64,000 bases of DNA from Thalassotalea algicola. GTDB lineage: Bacteria; Pseudomonadota; Gammaproteobacteria; Enterobacterales; Alteromonadaceae. Both the position numbers and the translations under genes were made by a program. Position 1 is the stretch's first letter. Each line of letters begins with the position of its first letter. The notes beneath the pieces were generated by a model. The model saw only the letters and a list, made by a program, of their open reading frames with translations, was not told where the DNA came from and did not search any database. Below are positions 48,886-58,499 of the stretch, piece after piece. The stretch is from NCBI RefSeq assembly GCF_012932965.1, contig NZ_JABBXH010000003.1:62001-126000 (forward strand), in the 5' to 3' direction.

Positions 48886-50769
48886 ATGAAACATAAACTA
48901 AGTAACTCTCTCTTTAATAATAAAAAAGTATCTCAACATTCCATTATCGCAATAGCAATTGGTGCGTCGCTCGCAACTAGCCCAATGACATTTGCTAATA
49001 ATTTAAGTGAAGAAGAGGTCATTACCGTAACGGCTAGTCGTACACCTGTAAATATAGATACAGCGCTTGCGTCAGTTGTTGTGATTACTCAGGCAGATAT
49101 TGCGCGTATTCAACCAAAATCCTTAAACGATATCTTAGCGACAGTCGCAGGGATTGATATTACCAGTCAAGGCGGAAGAGGCCAGAACTCATCGTTATTT
49201 ATGCGCGGTGCGAATTCAAATCATACCTTAGTGCTCGTTGACGGCATTCGAGTAAGTTCAGCAAGCCTTGGTTCTACTAACACCCAAATTATTGCTCCTG
49301 AACTTATCGAGCGTATTGAAGTGCTAAAAGGTCCACGTGCTGCGATTTGGGGATCTGATGCTATTGGTGGTGTAATTCAAATTTTTACTCGCAAACTACA
49401 AAGTAATGAATATTTTGCGGGTGCCACATTTGGTAGCGATAATTACCAACAATTGAAAGCCGGCGCTGGCTTTTCTCATGGCGACGGTCATACAAGTATT
49501 AGCGTTAACCGTGAAGAAAGCGATGGCTTTGATGTACTGGAAGCGGCTGAAGAAGATAATGACGGCTACGAGTTCGACTCTATAGCAGTAAAGGGTCAGC
49601 AGCAAGTAAGTGCTAACTTTACGCTTGATTGGTTGGCAAGAGCTGATCAAGGTGAAAATGAGTATGACAATGCCTGGGGTGGCAACAATGAAGCCGAAAC
49701 TCGCAACCATGCGTGGTTAGTGCGCGGCACTTATAATGCTATCATCGGTCATGTGCAAAACAGTACAACGTTCTCGGTGGGTCAAAATCGTGATTTTGCA
49801 AGAAACTATGGCAAGCATTTAGCCGACAATACTGAAACAGAATTTGAGACTAAGCGTAATCAATTATCATTGCTTAATCACAGTCAAGTTTTTCCATTTT
49901 TGCAATTCAATTTAGGGGCTGATTTTTATCAGGAAAAATTAAACGGTACTACGACTTACGACACTGACGAGCGTGATGTTACCGGTATTTTTGCACATAC
50001 GTTATACAATAAAAACAAGCTTACTTTTGAAGCTGCTGTGCGTTATGACGATGTCGAGCATATTGATTCGGAAACTAGCTACAACGTAGGTCTTGGTTAC
50101 CAACTAGGTAGTGATACGCGAATTGCGTTAAATGCAGGTACCGGTTTTAAAGCCCCTACATTTAATGATTTATACTACCCAGCTAGCCCATATTCTGCAG
50201 GTAATGAAGATTTAGTCTCAGAGAACTCTGAAAATATTGAGTTGGTGCTAGAAACAAAGCTCGCAAATGTTGAGTTAGCGTTTAATGTTTATCAATCGGA
50301 TATTGAAAACCTAATTGCTTGGCAGGCAGATGAAAACTTTTTCTACAAGCCAGAAAACATCAATGATGTTGAAATATCAGGTGTCGAATTCATCGCTAGC
50401 TATCAAGGTTTTGGCGGTGGCCACCAGCTAAATGCTAGCTATGTCGACGCTGAAGATAAAACAACAGGTAAGCAGCTTATTCGCCGTGCAAAAGAACAAT
50501 TTAGTTATCAGTTTGATACAAAAGTAGGTGAATTGTCTTTATATGTTGAATATCAATATAAAGGAAAGCGAGATGATACGAGCTTTGCAACTGGTGATAT
50601 TGAATTAGATAGTTATCAGTTAGTTAATTTGTCTGCCAGTTATCCGTTAACGGCAAATTTGACGGTTGAAGCACGCCTGACTAATGCTTTTGATGAAGAG
50701 TATCAAACAGCGCTAGGATATAATACGCAAGAAAGAGCCGGTTATTTAGGAATTAACTACGCGATGTAG
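48886..50769 (+). CDS. btuB: TonB-dependent vitamin B12 receptor BtuB
   Basis: 627 residues. Signal peptide near residues 15-38 (ending TFAN), TonB box EEVITVTASR, a plug domain (SSLFMRGANSNHTLVLVDGIR, ELIERIEVLKGPRAAIWGSDAIGGVIQIFT), and a 22-strand barrel. The C-terminal sequence is typical of outer membrane barrels (last residues GYLGINYAM). It imports cobalamin into the periplasm with TonB-ExbBD. Directly under the second riboswitch. Confidence 0.93.
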   Translation: MKHKLSNSLFNNKKVSQHSIIAIAIGASLATSPMTFANNLSEEEVITVTASRTPVNIDTALASVVVITQADIARIQPKSLNDILATVAGIDITSQGGRGQNSSLFMRGANSNHTLVLVDGIRVSSASLGSTNTQIIAPELIERIEVLKGPRAAIWGSDAIGGVIQIFTRKLQSNEYFAGATFGSDNYQQLKAGAGFSHGDGHTSISVNREESDGFDVLEAAEEDNDGYEFDSIAVKGQQQVSANFTLDWLARADQGENEYDNAWGGNNEAETRNHAWLVRGTYNAIIGHVQNSTTFSVGQNRDFARNYGKHLADNTETEFETKRNQLSLLNHSQVFPFLQFNLGADFYQEKLNGTTTYDTDERDVTGIFAHTLYNKNKLTFEAAVRYDDVEHIDSETSYNVGLGYQLGSDTRIALNAGTGFKAPTFNDLYYPASPYSAGNEDLVSENSENIELVLETKLANVELAFNVYQSDIENLIAWQADENFFYKPENINDVEISGVEFIASYQGFGGGHQLNASYVDAEDKTTGKQLIRRAKEQFSYQFDTKVGELSLYVEYQYKGKRDDTSFATGDIELDSYQLVNLSASYPLTANLTVEARLTNAFDEEYQTALGYNTQERAGYLGINYAM

Positions 50770-50790
50770 TTAAACTTGCAAGACTGAAGA

Positions 50791-50813
50791 AGCCCACTTT
50801 AGTGGGCTTTTTT
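50791..50813 (+). terminator. Terminator after btuB
   Basis: AGCCCACT pairs with AGTGGGCT across TT, then a T run. It ends the btuB transcript 22 bases past the stop. Confidence 0.9.
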
Positions 50814-50914
50814 GTGTCAAACTTAAATGTTCAATTTATGCTACTCTGTAAGCCACTGAATAAGTAAGTTACGCGTGATTTTCACAAGTATTCAATTTAG
50901 AACGAGGAGTTTTC

Positions 50915-51403
50915 GTGCATCAAGTTTATGTCAGTATTGGTAGTAATATAGATCGCTATCAAAATACCAGAGTAGCACTTGACGCGATTGAACGAGAATT
51001 TAACGAAATAGTCTTATCAAAAGTATATGACTGTGTACCAATTGGCTTTGAAGGTGACAACTTTTTAAATCTTGTCGTAAGCTTTAAGTGTGAGCATACG
51101 GTAGCAGAGTTATCGCAAGTGCTGCGTCGCATCGAAACACAATGCGGCCGTGTTCGTACTGGACCAAAATTTAGTTCTCGCACGTTAGATATTGATATCC
51201 TTCTTTATGATGATTTAGTTGGTGAGTTTGATGGGGTTAGTTTGCCTAGAGGAGAGATTACCCAAAATGCTTTTGTGCTTTTACCATTGGTTGATATTGC
51301 AAGTGAAAAAGTTCACCCGCAGCACTTAAAGACTTATAAGCAGTTGTGGGATAGTTTTGATCACAAGAGTCAGAAGTTAGCGGTGATTGATTTTCAACGA
51401 TAG
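50915..51403 (+). CDS. folK: HPPK-family pyrophosphokinase FolK
   Basis: 162 residues. YVSIGSNIDRYQNTRVALDAIEREF begins the HPPK fold, and RTLDIDILLYDD holds the magnesium-binding acids. The enzyme makes 6-hydroxymethyl-dihydropterin diphosphate, the step before dihydropteroate synthase. GTG start after GAGGAG. It is 124 bases upstream of folX on the same strand and may be cotranscribed. Another folK could exist elsewhere. Confidence 0.85.
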   Translation: MHQVYVSIGSNIDRYQNTRVALDAIEREFNEIVLSKVYDCVPIGFEGDNFLNLVVSFKCEHTVAELSQVLRRIETQCGRVRTGPKFSSRTLDIDILLYDDLVGEFDGVSLPRGEITQNAFVLLPLVDIASEKVHPQHLKTYKQLWDSFDHKSQKLAVIDFQR

Positions 51404-51527
51404 TGTCAAAATCAAGCTGGTTTTTGTGGCTAAGTCAGGCAATAAGTGGTTAAAGCACTTTGGATTAAATGAACTAAATTGAAATACAAAACGTATTTAA
51501 ATGAAAGAAATTGAGTAAGGTAAGATT

Positions 51528-51905
51528 ATGAGCAGTAATGCTATTATTTCCATCACCAACCTTAGATTGAGAACTTACATCGGGTTTAATGAAGAAGAAA
51601 AGTGCAAGCAACAAGACATTATCATTAATGCTGAAATTCACTATCCGGCTAATAACTTATGTTTAGCTGACAATGTAGACAGCGCAGTCAATTATAAAGA
51701 TATTTGTAAGAGCATTATCAATCATGTTGAAAATGGCAGATTTCTTCTTTTAGAAAAATTAACCAGCGATGTACTTGGCATATGTGCAGATCACCCTATG
51801 GTTTGTTTTGCGCAAGTAAAAATCGATAAACCTCACGCCTTACGTTTTGCAGATTCAGTTTCACTAACCTTGAGTTATAAGGCGGATGACGGAGCGAACC
51901 AATGA
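51528..51905 (+). CDS. folX: Dihydroneopterin triphosphate 2'-epimerase FolX
   Basis: 125 residues. It resembles E. coli FolX more than Fol[24 protein letters not shown] and [24 protein letters not shown] and [19 protein letters not shown]. It epimerises dihydroneopterin triphosphate to dihydromonapterin triphosphate. Overlap with folE by four bases. Confidence 0.9.
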   Translation: MSSNAIISITNLRLRTYIGFNEEEKCKQQDIIINAEIHYPANNLCLADNVDSAVNYKDICKSIINHVENGRFLLLEKLTSDVLGICADHPMVCFAQVKIDKPHALRFADSVSLTLSYKADDGANQ

Positions 51906-52540
51906 TAGATAAAGATGCTCAACGTGTTCGGGATATATTGATTGAGAAAGGGCTTGAAACCCCTCTCATTCCCAATGATATGTCGGCTGAACAAAAGTAT
52001 GATCGTATAAAAGCGTTGATGACGGAAGTTGTTGGAACATTAGGTCTAGATTTAAATGATGACAGTTTAGCGGAAACACCGCACCGAATAGCAAAAATGT
52101 ACGTTCACGAGATTTTCGCAGGTTTGGATTATCAGAATTTTCCTAGCGTTAGCGTTATTGAAAATAAAATGGCGGTTGATGAGATGGTGAAGGTGTCTAA
52201 CATTAACCTCACATCTACTTGTGAGCATCACTTTGTGACCATTGATGGGCTGGCTCAGGTTGCTTATATTCCTGATTCAAAAATTCTAGGTTTATCAAAA
52301 ATTAATCGTATCGTCCGCTTTTTTGCACAAAGGCCTCAAGTGCAAGAACGTTTAACGCAACAAATATTAGTGGCAATCCAAACTTTAACAGAAACAGACA
52401 ACGTTGCAGTATCGATAAACGCGACGCATTACTGTGTTAAGTCTCGAGGTGTGATGGATGTAAATTCGCAAACCTCAACCACCGCATTAGGCGGTATCTT
52501 TAAAACGAATCCGCAAACAAGAGCCGAGTTTTTACAGTGA
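51902..52540 (+). CDS. folE: GTP cyclohydrolase I FolE
   Basis: 212 residues. Zinc ligands STCEHHF and HYCVKSRG are seen, with the substrate region [13 protein letters not shown]. It makes dihydroneopterin triphosphate from GTP. Start overlaps folX (ATGA) and the stop overlaps folM (GTGA), so translation is coupled. Confidence 0.96.
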   Translation: MIDKDAQRVRDILIEKGLETPLIPNDMSAEQKYDRIKALMTEVVGTLGLDLNDDSLAETPHRIAKMYVHEIFAGLDYQNFPSVSVIENKMAVDEMVKVSNINLTSTCEHHFVTIDGLAQVAYIPDSKILGLSKINRIVRFFAQRPQVQERLTQQILVAIQTLTETDNVAVSINATHYCVKSRGVMDVNSQTSTTALGGIFKTNPQTRAEFLQ

Positions 52541-53265
52541 AAGAAGTTGTATTAATCACAGGTATAGGAAAGCGCTTGGGATACGCGCTTGCATGTGATC
52601 TGCTTAACAAGGGCTTTGGAGTAATAGGGACGTATCGTTCTGTTTATCCTGCGTTGGATAAATTGCGTGATCGAGGTGCTGACTTATATCACGTTGATTT
52701 TTACCAACAAGAAAATGTAAACCAGTTTATTAGTCAAATTACACTAGCATACCCAAGTTTAAGAGCGATTATTCATAATGCTTCAGATTGGCTGCCTGAT
52801 GCATCCAAGGGCGATAACAAAGAACATAGTCATGCAGAAATAATGCACAAAATGATGAATATTCATGTAGCGATTCCTTATCAATTGAATTTAGCATTTC
52901 AACAGCAACTAGAGCATTGTGAACCTGGGCCTGCTGATATTGTCCACATTAGCGACTATGTTGCCGAAAAAGGTAGTAAGAAGCATATTGCGTACGCGGC
53001 GAGTAAATCAGCAATGAATAATTTAACTTTGTCTTTTGCGTCATTATTGGCACCGAAAGTGAAGGTAAATTCCCTTTCACCGGCGTTACTTAAATTTAAT
53101 GAATGGGATGATGAAGCATACAAGAAAAAAGCACTCGCTAAAGCCTTGCTTCCGATAGAGGCTGGCTTTGAAGAAGTTATTGATGCAATTCATTTGATTT
53201 TGAAAAGTAACTATATGACTGGAAGAAATTTACAGTTAGATGGCGGGCGTCATATTCGTAGCTGA
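52537..53265 (+). CDS. folM: Dihydromonapterin reductase FolM
   Basis: 242 residues, short-chain dehydrogenase. [17 protein letters not shown] (NADPH site), HNASDW and the catalytic [11 protein letters not shown] (Tyr-x-x-x-Lys) are visible. GTG start. In E. coli FolM reduces dihydromonapterin to tetrahydromonapterin. The folX-folE-folM set points to that cofactor. Confidence 0.92.
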   Translation: MKEVVLITGIGKRLGYALACDLLNKGFGVIGTYRSVYPALDKLRDRGADLYHVDFYQQENVNQFISQITLAYPSLRAIIHNASDWLPDASKGDNKEHSHAEIMHKMMNIHVAIPYQLNLAFQQQLEHCEPGPADIVHISDYVAEKGSKKHIAYAASKSAMNNLTLSFASLLAPKVKVNSLSPALLKFNEWDDEAYKKKALAKALLPIEAGFEEVIDAIHLILKSNYMTGRNLQLDGGRHIRS

Positions 53266-53373
53266 TCTTTAGTGTATTAGTAAGTAAAGCGTTTATTTGA
53301 GTCAGTGGAATTTATTAAGGGAATATGATTTAAAAGCATTCGGCTTATTCTAGGCAAGAAGGCTTTGATAGTG

Positions 53374-53400
53374 AAAAAGCCCTGGTACAAGGGCTTTTTT
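53374..53400. terminator. Terminator after folM
   Basis: AAAAAGCCC and GGGCTTTTTT pair around TGGTACAA, followed by T. It also ends the gene at 53425 from the minus side. Confidence 0.85.
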
Positions 53401-53424
53401 GACTACTGTTCTGTTTCGAATGCT

Positions 53425-53985
53425 TTATGCAGAAACCGCTTTTCGCTCGATAATACGTAATACGATTGGTTTTATAACTAAGTTAGCTAGTACTGATACA
53501 GTGCTAAAGATTGCTACGCCAATAAATGGAATAAGAGGTCCAAAAGTAAATGCTGAGCCTAGCACGTGTCCAAGGATGTATTCAGGGCGATAAATAGGTA
53601 AAAACAGCCCGACAATTAAGACGGATAAAGCTAAATACTTGGTTATTATGCCATAGCCCATAATGAAGGCCAGTGACTGTACCGCGCTTACTGCTAACAT
53701 TCCTAAGAAAGCGGCAATAATAGCAGGGGGGATTTTTGCATCACTAGATGTTTCATTCGATTGAAAAGTGATTCTTTTCTTTACTAATCTTGTAGATAAC
53801 CAAGTTAACAGCGGAAGAATAACAAGCCCCCACCAATTGGAAATGCCAGGTAGGTCTGCACGCATCATAATATGGTGAGTGACTACTCCACCATTGAAAT
53901 ATTCCCATGCTAAATGACCTAATTCAAAACATAATACTGCTACAACTAAATAGACACTAATTCTATTAAAATATTTTTCACTCAT
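53425..53985 (-). CDS. Polytopic membrane protein of unknown function
   Basis: 186 residues with about five hydrophobic segments (residues 10-25, 50-65, 85-110, 115-130 and 150-170). A good ribosome site (AAGGG) precedes the ATG. The hydrophilic N-terminal loop has HHIMMRADLPGISNWWG, which may be recognisable within a family, though I do not know it. Confidence 0.6.
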   Translation of the reverse strand: MSEKYFNRISVYLVVAVLCFELGHLAWEYFNGGVVTHHIMMRADLPGISNWWGLVILPLLTWLSTRLVKKRITFQSNETSSDAKIPPAIIAAFLGMLAVSAVQSLAFIMGYGIITKYLALSVLIVGLFLPIYRPEYILGHVLGSAFTFGPLIPFIGVAIFSTVSVLANLVIKPIVLRIIERKAVSA

Positions 53986-54211
53986 ATCAACCCTTATTAT
54001 GTGGTAACGCTTACCATCATCTTTTTATTTAATTGAGTTAAATGAGCAACATTTATTCCAATTAAAAAGCGGCTATTTATCAAATGGTTATAAAGGGACG
54101 TTATGAGGTTGTCGTTGATTTTATTAACGGGTGGTGAAAGAGACCAATTAATCGTTGATTTAAAAATAGCTAGTAATTAATAACACTGGGGTCATATTTC
54201 AATCAATAAGA

Positions 54212-54237
54212 AGGAAGGCCTATGAGATAGCCTTCCT
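54212..54237 (-). terminator. Hairpin after the esterase gene
   Basis: AGGAAGGC pairs with GCCTTCCT around ten bases, 40 bases past the minus-strand esterase stop. No good T run follows, so it may be a weak terminator. Confidence 0.45.
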
Positions 54238-54276
54238 AATAATCCTAAGTTTTTTGATTTATATACGTTAGGGCGA

Positions 54277-55524
54277 CTATTTCATTTCCCAAATCTGCCA
54301 CATAGGCAGCTGTTGCTGTTTGGCCAACGCCATTGCCTTTGATTGATGCTTTTCAGCAAGCGTCACTTTGTTTAACCCCGCCATTGTTAAGCTGTATTGA
54401 TGGTGCCAAAGCGCACTTTTTTCCCCATGAGTGGCTACTTTTTCCAGTATGCTTTTAGCTTTCTCAAAGCGTTTGGTTGTGGTAAAGCCTTTTGCAAGAT
54501 AATTGGTTACCATCAACAGTGATTCAGGGAATTCATTCGTTATGCGCGCAAGCACCGCATCGACGGTATCAAGTTGTTTTGAACCAAAGACATACTTTGA
54601 AAATTTATAGGCTTGTAACCACTCAATGCGAAAGCCATTGTAGCCAAGCTTTTTTTGTTTAAATGTTTCGAGTACATCGAATACATCTTTATGCTTGGCT
54701 AATGCATAGCCATCGATATAAAAATCGTTAAATAGAAAGCTAAGTGCGTCAACAAAGGCTGGAAGCGCAGTACTAAAATGGTTTTCTTCTGGGTATTGTT
54801 TAAAAGCAAATTGCCAACTTTTATGCGTGTGCTTAGCTAGCTTTTCAGCAACGATATTTACACCCATGCCTTGCTCATTTGCTACAGACAAAAACAGTGG
54901 GGCCGGTATTTTATTTGCTGTAATTTGTCTCGTTATAAATTGGTTAATTACTTCTCCAGCAGAGTAATTATCTACCCAATAACTAGGGCTCATGGCAAAA
55001 AAAGCGTTAAATGGAGTGTTTGGTTGGATCATGGCAAATGTGCTGAATAGTCCACCGAGTGAATAACCTGCCAATATTCGATTATCATTGGTTCTATACT
55101 GGTTATCTATAAGTGGCACAAGCTCATTTGCTATGTATTGATAAAAGTTAGCTGCACCTCCAAAACTTTCCTCTCCTTCGACTTGCCATGTGGTTTGGTA
55201 AACATAGTCAGCATTGCCTTGATTGGCGATACCAATCACTATCATCGGTGGCACCTTGCCCATTCGTGCTAAATTTTTAGCGATTGCCGAGATGTGTTGA
55301 AATTGAAAGTCGCTATCAATCACGTAAAGCGTGGGGTAGTTTTGGTTATTATCATAATAGTTTTCAGGTACGTCGATCATAAATCGGCGCTCCTGACTCA
55401 ATATTGTTGATTGATGGCTCTCGATATACCCAGAGACAATGGGTTGCTGCGCAGATACCTGAGACGTAACTAAGGTAAAAATTACTGTTAACAATACCGT
55501 TAAGAAGGAGTATGTGCATTTCAT
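54277..55524 (-). CDS. Exported esterase-family alpha/beta hydrolase with helical C-terminal part
   Basis: 415 residues. Signal peptide ends SQVSAQQ. The catalytic part is of the esterase D/Fes type: LYVIDSDFQFQHISAIAKN, IVIGIANQGNADYVYQTT and the nucleophile elbow AGYSLGGLFS. His is in YPEENHFS. The C-terminal 120 residues are helical and TPR-like (GFRIEWLQAYKFSKYVFG, SILEKVATHGEKSALWHHQYSLTMAGLN). It is divergent from the CadC-like gene at 55674. Confidence 0.85.
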   Translation of the reverse strand: MKCTYSFLTVLLTVIFTLVTSQVSAQQPIVSGYIESHQSTILSQERRFMIDVPENYYDNNQNYPTLYVIDSDFQFQHISAIAKNLARMGKVPPMIVIGIANQGNADYVYQTTWQVEGEESFGGAANFYQYIANELVPLIDNQYRTNDNRILAGYSLGGLFSTFAMIQPNTPFNAFFAMSPSYWVDNYSAGEVINQFITRQITANKIPAPLFLSVANEQGMGVNIVAEKLAKHTHKSWQFAFKQYPEENHFSTALPAFVDALSFLFNDFYIDGYALAKHKDVFDVLETFKQKKLGYNGFRIEWLQAYKFSKYVFGSKQLDTVDAVLARITNEFPESLLMVTNYLAKGFTTTKRFEKAKSILEKVATHGEKSALWHHQYSLTMAGLNKVTLAEKHQSKAMALAKQQQLPMWQIWEMK

Positions 55525-55673
55525 TGTTTTTATTCCTTTGCCAACACGAACTTAGTTTCTGTAAGGCTTTGAAGAAGGTTGTATTCTTAATAAAACTGCT
55601 CTGTACGTTGACTAAATCTCGTAATCCTTTAGTTTATGTAGCAGAGTATTTTCAACAAACAGTATGACCACCG

Positions 55674-57173
55674 TTGCCGCAATATAAAACCCTTGATTAC
55701 ACGATAGATACTAAAGCGCTTACAATAACTTCGATTAGTGGTGATTCGCTCAATATTCGTCCAAAAACTTGTCAACTGCTAATCGTGTTACTTGAAAAGC
55801 AAGGAAGCGTAGTAAGTAAAGGTGAGCTACTAGAAAAAGTATGGAATGACACTGTAGTTGATGAGCAAGTTATTTTTCAGTCGATAAAAGAGCTTCGTAA
55901 AATTTTTAGTGGTATTGAAGCGATAAAGACTTTGCCTAAGCAAGGTTATATTTGGCTACCAGATGTTGTAATGCATGAAAGCTCAAAGCCACAAAGTAGT
56001 TCTGTCAGGCGAGTGACTTTTAAGCCATTTCCGATTCTTCTTTTATTGATTGTTGTTGTGGTCACGAGTCTGGGATTTATATTGAGTGATAACACGCATA
56101 TTCCTCAAACTGAGGATGCTATACCGGTGAAAGGGTCGGTAATCGTGCTGCCAACTGAAAACCATATAATTGGCAATGATCATAGCTGGGTAAGACTAGG
56201 TATGATGGATCAGTTGATTCAGCGTTTACCGAGTACCGAGCAAGCAGGGGTATTACGAACAGACTATGTACTACAAGTGCTTGAGCGAGCCGGAGCGCCA
56301 TTTAGTCAATTGGATGCTAGTCACATACCAAGTATATTTAATGTATCTGGCGCAGATTTAATCGTGGCAACTAAATTATCTGGCTCACCTTTTGATTACC
56401 AGCTTAGTTACACGTTATATAGACGCAAATCACAGCAAAAAGGTGTGTTGTTTAACAAAGATAGTCAGGCGCTAATTGACGAGCTAGCTAGTATGCTGGC
56501 AGTGCAATTGGGTAATCGTTTACCACTTACAGCAATTCAATATCAATCAGATTTTACTGATGAAATGTTAGGTGTTGCTATTGATTTGAGGTTAGAAGGG
56601 AAATTTGAACAAGCTACGCCGCTTCTTACATCAATTGTTGAAAGCAATCCGAATAACTTAACCGCCCAGCGTTTGCTTATTGAAACTTATTTAGCAATTA
56701 ATAATACAGAGAAAGCGAAAGAGCATTTACTTCAAGCAATGCCAATAGCCAATGAGCTCGATAATGACAATGAGCTTATTAGACTTAAATACTTTAATGG
56801 AATCTACCTGTTTATAACTGGTCAGTATTTGCTAGCCAATCAATCAGTAGAAGAAGGTCTAGCTATTGCAAGAGCAAATAATGATTGGCTATTTCAAGCG
56901 CACCTTACTGAATTAAAAGCAACATTTGCTATGAGAACAGAAAAGCTAGCGTTAGCAGAAAAACTATTTCATGAAGCTCGTGGCTATCATCAAATACTCA
57001 AATGCCCGTTGGGGGAAACACAGTCTTGGATATTTCTTAGTGAGCTAGCTGCATTACAAGAAGAACCTGAAAAACAAATTATAGCGCTAGATAATGCCTT
57101 TGATATTGCTATTCAGCGTAACCTGACCAATAAATTAAGTGAAATTGAAATTATAAAAAATAGTCTTAAATAA
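55674..57173 (+). CDS. CadC-like membrane-anchored regulator with TPR sensor
   Basis: 499 residues from TTG 55674 (no ATG available). N-terminal winged helix: LNIRPKTCQLLIVLLEKQGSVVSKGELLEKVW, VIFQSIKELRKIFSGIEAIKTLPKQGYIW. Transmembrane segment near 120-138 (PILLLLIVVVVTSLGFILS). The periplasmic part ends in TPR-like repeats (ATPLLTSIVESNPNNLTAQRLLIETYLAINNTEKAKEHLL). It is divergent from the esterase at 55524 with 149 bases between, a candidate target. Confidence 0.85.
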   Translation: MPQYKTLDYTIDTKALTITSISGDSLNIRPKTCQLLIVLLEKQGSVVSKGELLEKVWNDTVVDEQVIFQSIKELRKIFSGIEAIKTLPKQGYIWLPDVVMHESSKPQSSSVRRVTFKPFPILLLLIVVVVTSLGFILSDNTHIPQTEDAIPVKGSVIVLPTENHIIGNDHSWVRLGMMDQLIQRLPSTEQAGVLRTDYVLQVLERAGAPFSQLDASHIPSIFNVSGADLIVATKLSGSPFDYQLSYTLYRRKSQQKGVLFNKDSQALIDELASMLAVQLGNRLPLTAIQYQSDFTDEMLGVAIDLRLEGKFEQATPLLTSIVESNPNNLTAQRLLIETYLAINNTEKAKEHLLQAMPIANELDNDNELIRLKYFNGIYLFITGQYLLANQSVEEGLAIARANNDWLFQAHLTELKATFAMRTEKLALAEKLFHEARGYHQILKCPLGETQSWIFLSELAALQEEPEKQIIALDNAFDIAIQRNLTNKLSEIEIIKNSLK

Positions 57174-57262
57174 CAAGCGTTTCAGAAAATTTCAGAAAGC
57201 TTTATTCGACTTGAAATAACTAATTGGCGTACAAAAACGTAAATTATTTCAAGGAGTGTTTT

Positions 57263-58399
57263 ATGTTATTTTTTAGCTCACGTTTTACCGCTCGAGCATT
57301 TATTGGTGCCACGTTGTTTATCGCCTTCTTGGTCATGTTGGTAACCTCAGTTCTTCTATTTAGTAAGCAACACAGCAACTTAATTGCGCTTATCCATACC
57401 TTAATCGGTTTAGTGATGGTGCTAACTGTTATTTGGCATTTGTTTAAAAATAGTCGCTCACTAGGACAATATTTAAATCCATTTAAAAAACAGGGCGGCA
57501 AATTCACCATTACCTTGCCATTGGCGCTAATCCTGATTATTTACTTTGTTGCATCACCTTTTTTAAGACTATCGCCGGCGATGGAAGTGTACCGCTTAGG
57601 TCAATCGTTAAAAGCTGCAGATAAAGGTACTGACGATGAAGAGCATACTTTTATTGAAAGAGCTCTTAAACCTGACAATGCAACAGGGCAAACGATAACC
57701 GTTGAACTGAAAAAAGGTGCTTACTTCTTATGGCCTCAATATGCAATTTGGCTTGAAACGTTAGATGGAGAATTTGTTCAACCGCTATATGTGACTAGTG
57801 CTATTGGTACCAATAACTTTGTTAATAAGGTTTCGAAAAAAGACCCTTCACAAGTATTCACATCACATTTAATGGTTGGCCCAGATGCTAACCCTGGTGA
57901 AGCACTTACTGGTGGGGAAGATCCAGAGAGTAAAGATAGCAGAATGCGTCCAGAGTCCCTGCCTGTGTTCCTGCATCAGCTGGGTATGAAGGCTGCTAAT
58001 GGCTACTTTGTACCAACAGGTGATTCATTGACCGTTGATGGCTATAGTGGTGCCACGATGACAGACAACTTTATTTATCATGCACAATTACCGAGTAAGC
58101 TGTCAGGTGAATATCGCGTGCGTTTAGAACTCAATAATTCATTCGACTTTAATGATTATTATTCATCAGATCGCTTTCCTGATGACGAAGTTTATTCTGG
58201 TGATGGCTTTAGTGCTCAGCCATCAGTTGTTTACCAGGCAGTAATCGACTTTGATCAGCCTGAGCAATTACTAAAGATGGAACTGATTGGTCGAGGGCAT
58301 CATTCAGGTCGCGATGGTAAAATCTATGGTGATATTGATAACTTAACAACAGCATTGGAGTTAGTCGACCGCGCAATTGTTTCTATAGCGAGTGAATAG
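57263..58399 (+). CDS. Membrane protein with N-terminal DUF4405-like helices
   Basis: ATG 57263 follows AAGGAG by seven bases and gives 378 residues. The first 110 residues have three hydrophobic segments with TARAFIGATLFIAFLVMLVTSVLLF and IALIHTLIGLVMVLTVIWHLFKN, like DUF4405 cytochrome-b-like helices (His residues). The rest is a beta-rich periplasmic domain; the GHHSGRDGKIYGDID at the end may be of interest. No function is known. It could depend on the CadC-like gene upstream (90 bases). Confidence 0.65.
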   Translation: MLFFSSRFTARAFIGATLFIAFLVMLVTSVLLFSKQHSNLIALIHTLIGLVMVLTVIWHLFKNSRSLGQYLNPFKKQGGKFTITLPLALILIIYFVASPFLRLSPAMEVYRLGQSLKAADKGTDDEEHTFIERALKPDNATGQTITVELKKGAYFLWPQYAIWLETLDGEFVQPLYVTSAIGTNNFVNKVSKKDPSQVFTSHLMVGPDANPGEALTGGEDPESKDSRMRPESLPVFLHQLGMKAANGYFVPTGDSLTVDGYSGATMTDNFIYHAQLPSKLSGEYRVRLELNNSFDFNDYYSSDRFPDDEVYSGDGFSAQPSVVYQAVIDFDQPEQLLKMELIGRGHHSGRDGKIYGDIDNLTTALELVDRAIVSIASE

Positions 58400-58434
58400 C
58401 TGTTAGAAAGTCAGGTTAGTATCTTTTAATTAAA

Positions 58435-58459
58435 AAAGCCCCCGATAAGCGGGCTTTTC
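58435..58459. terminator. Terminator between 58399 and 58500
   Basis: AAAAGCCC pairs with GGGCTTTT around CGATAAGC. It serves the DUF4405-like gene and, on the minus side, the gene at 58500. Confidence 0.8.
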
Positions 58460-58499
58460 AATGTATTAACAAAGTAACCTTTATGTTTGTATTCGCTTT

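Noticed and set aside
54103-54180. A 25-residue frame (MRLSLILLTGGERDQ...) after GGGACGTT
   Set aside because: Too short to support; the ribosome site is plausible but no other evidence exists.
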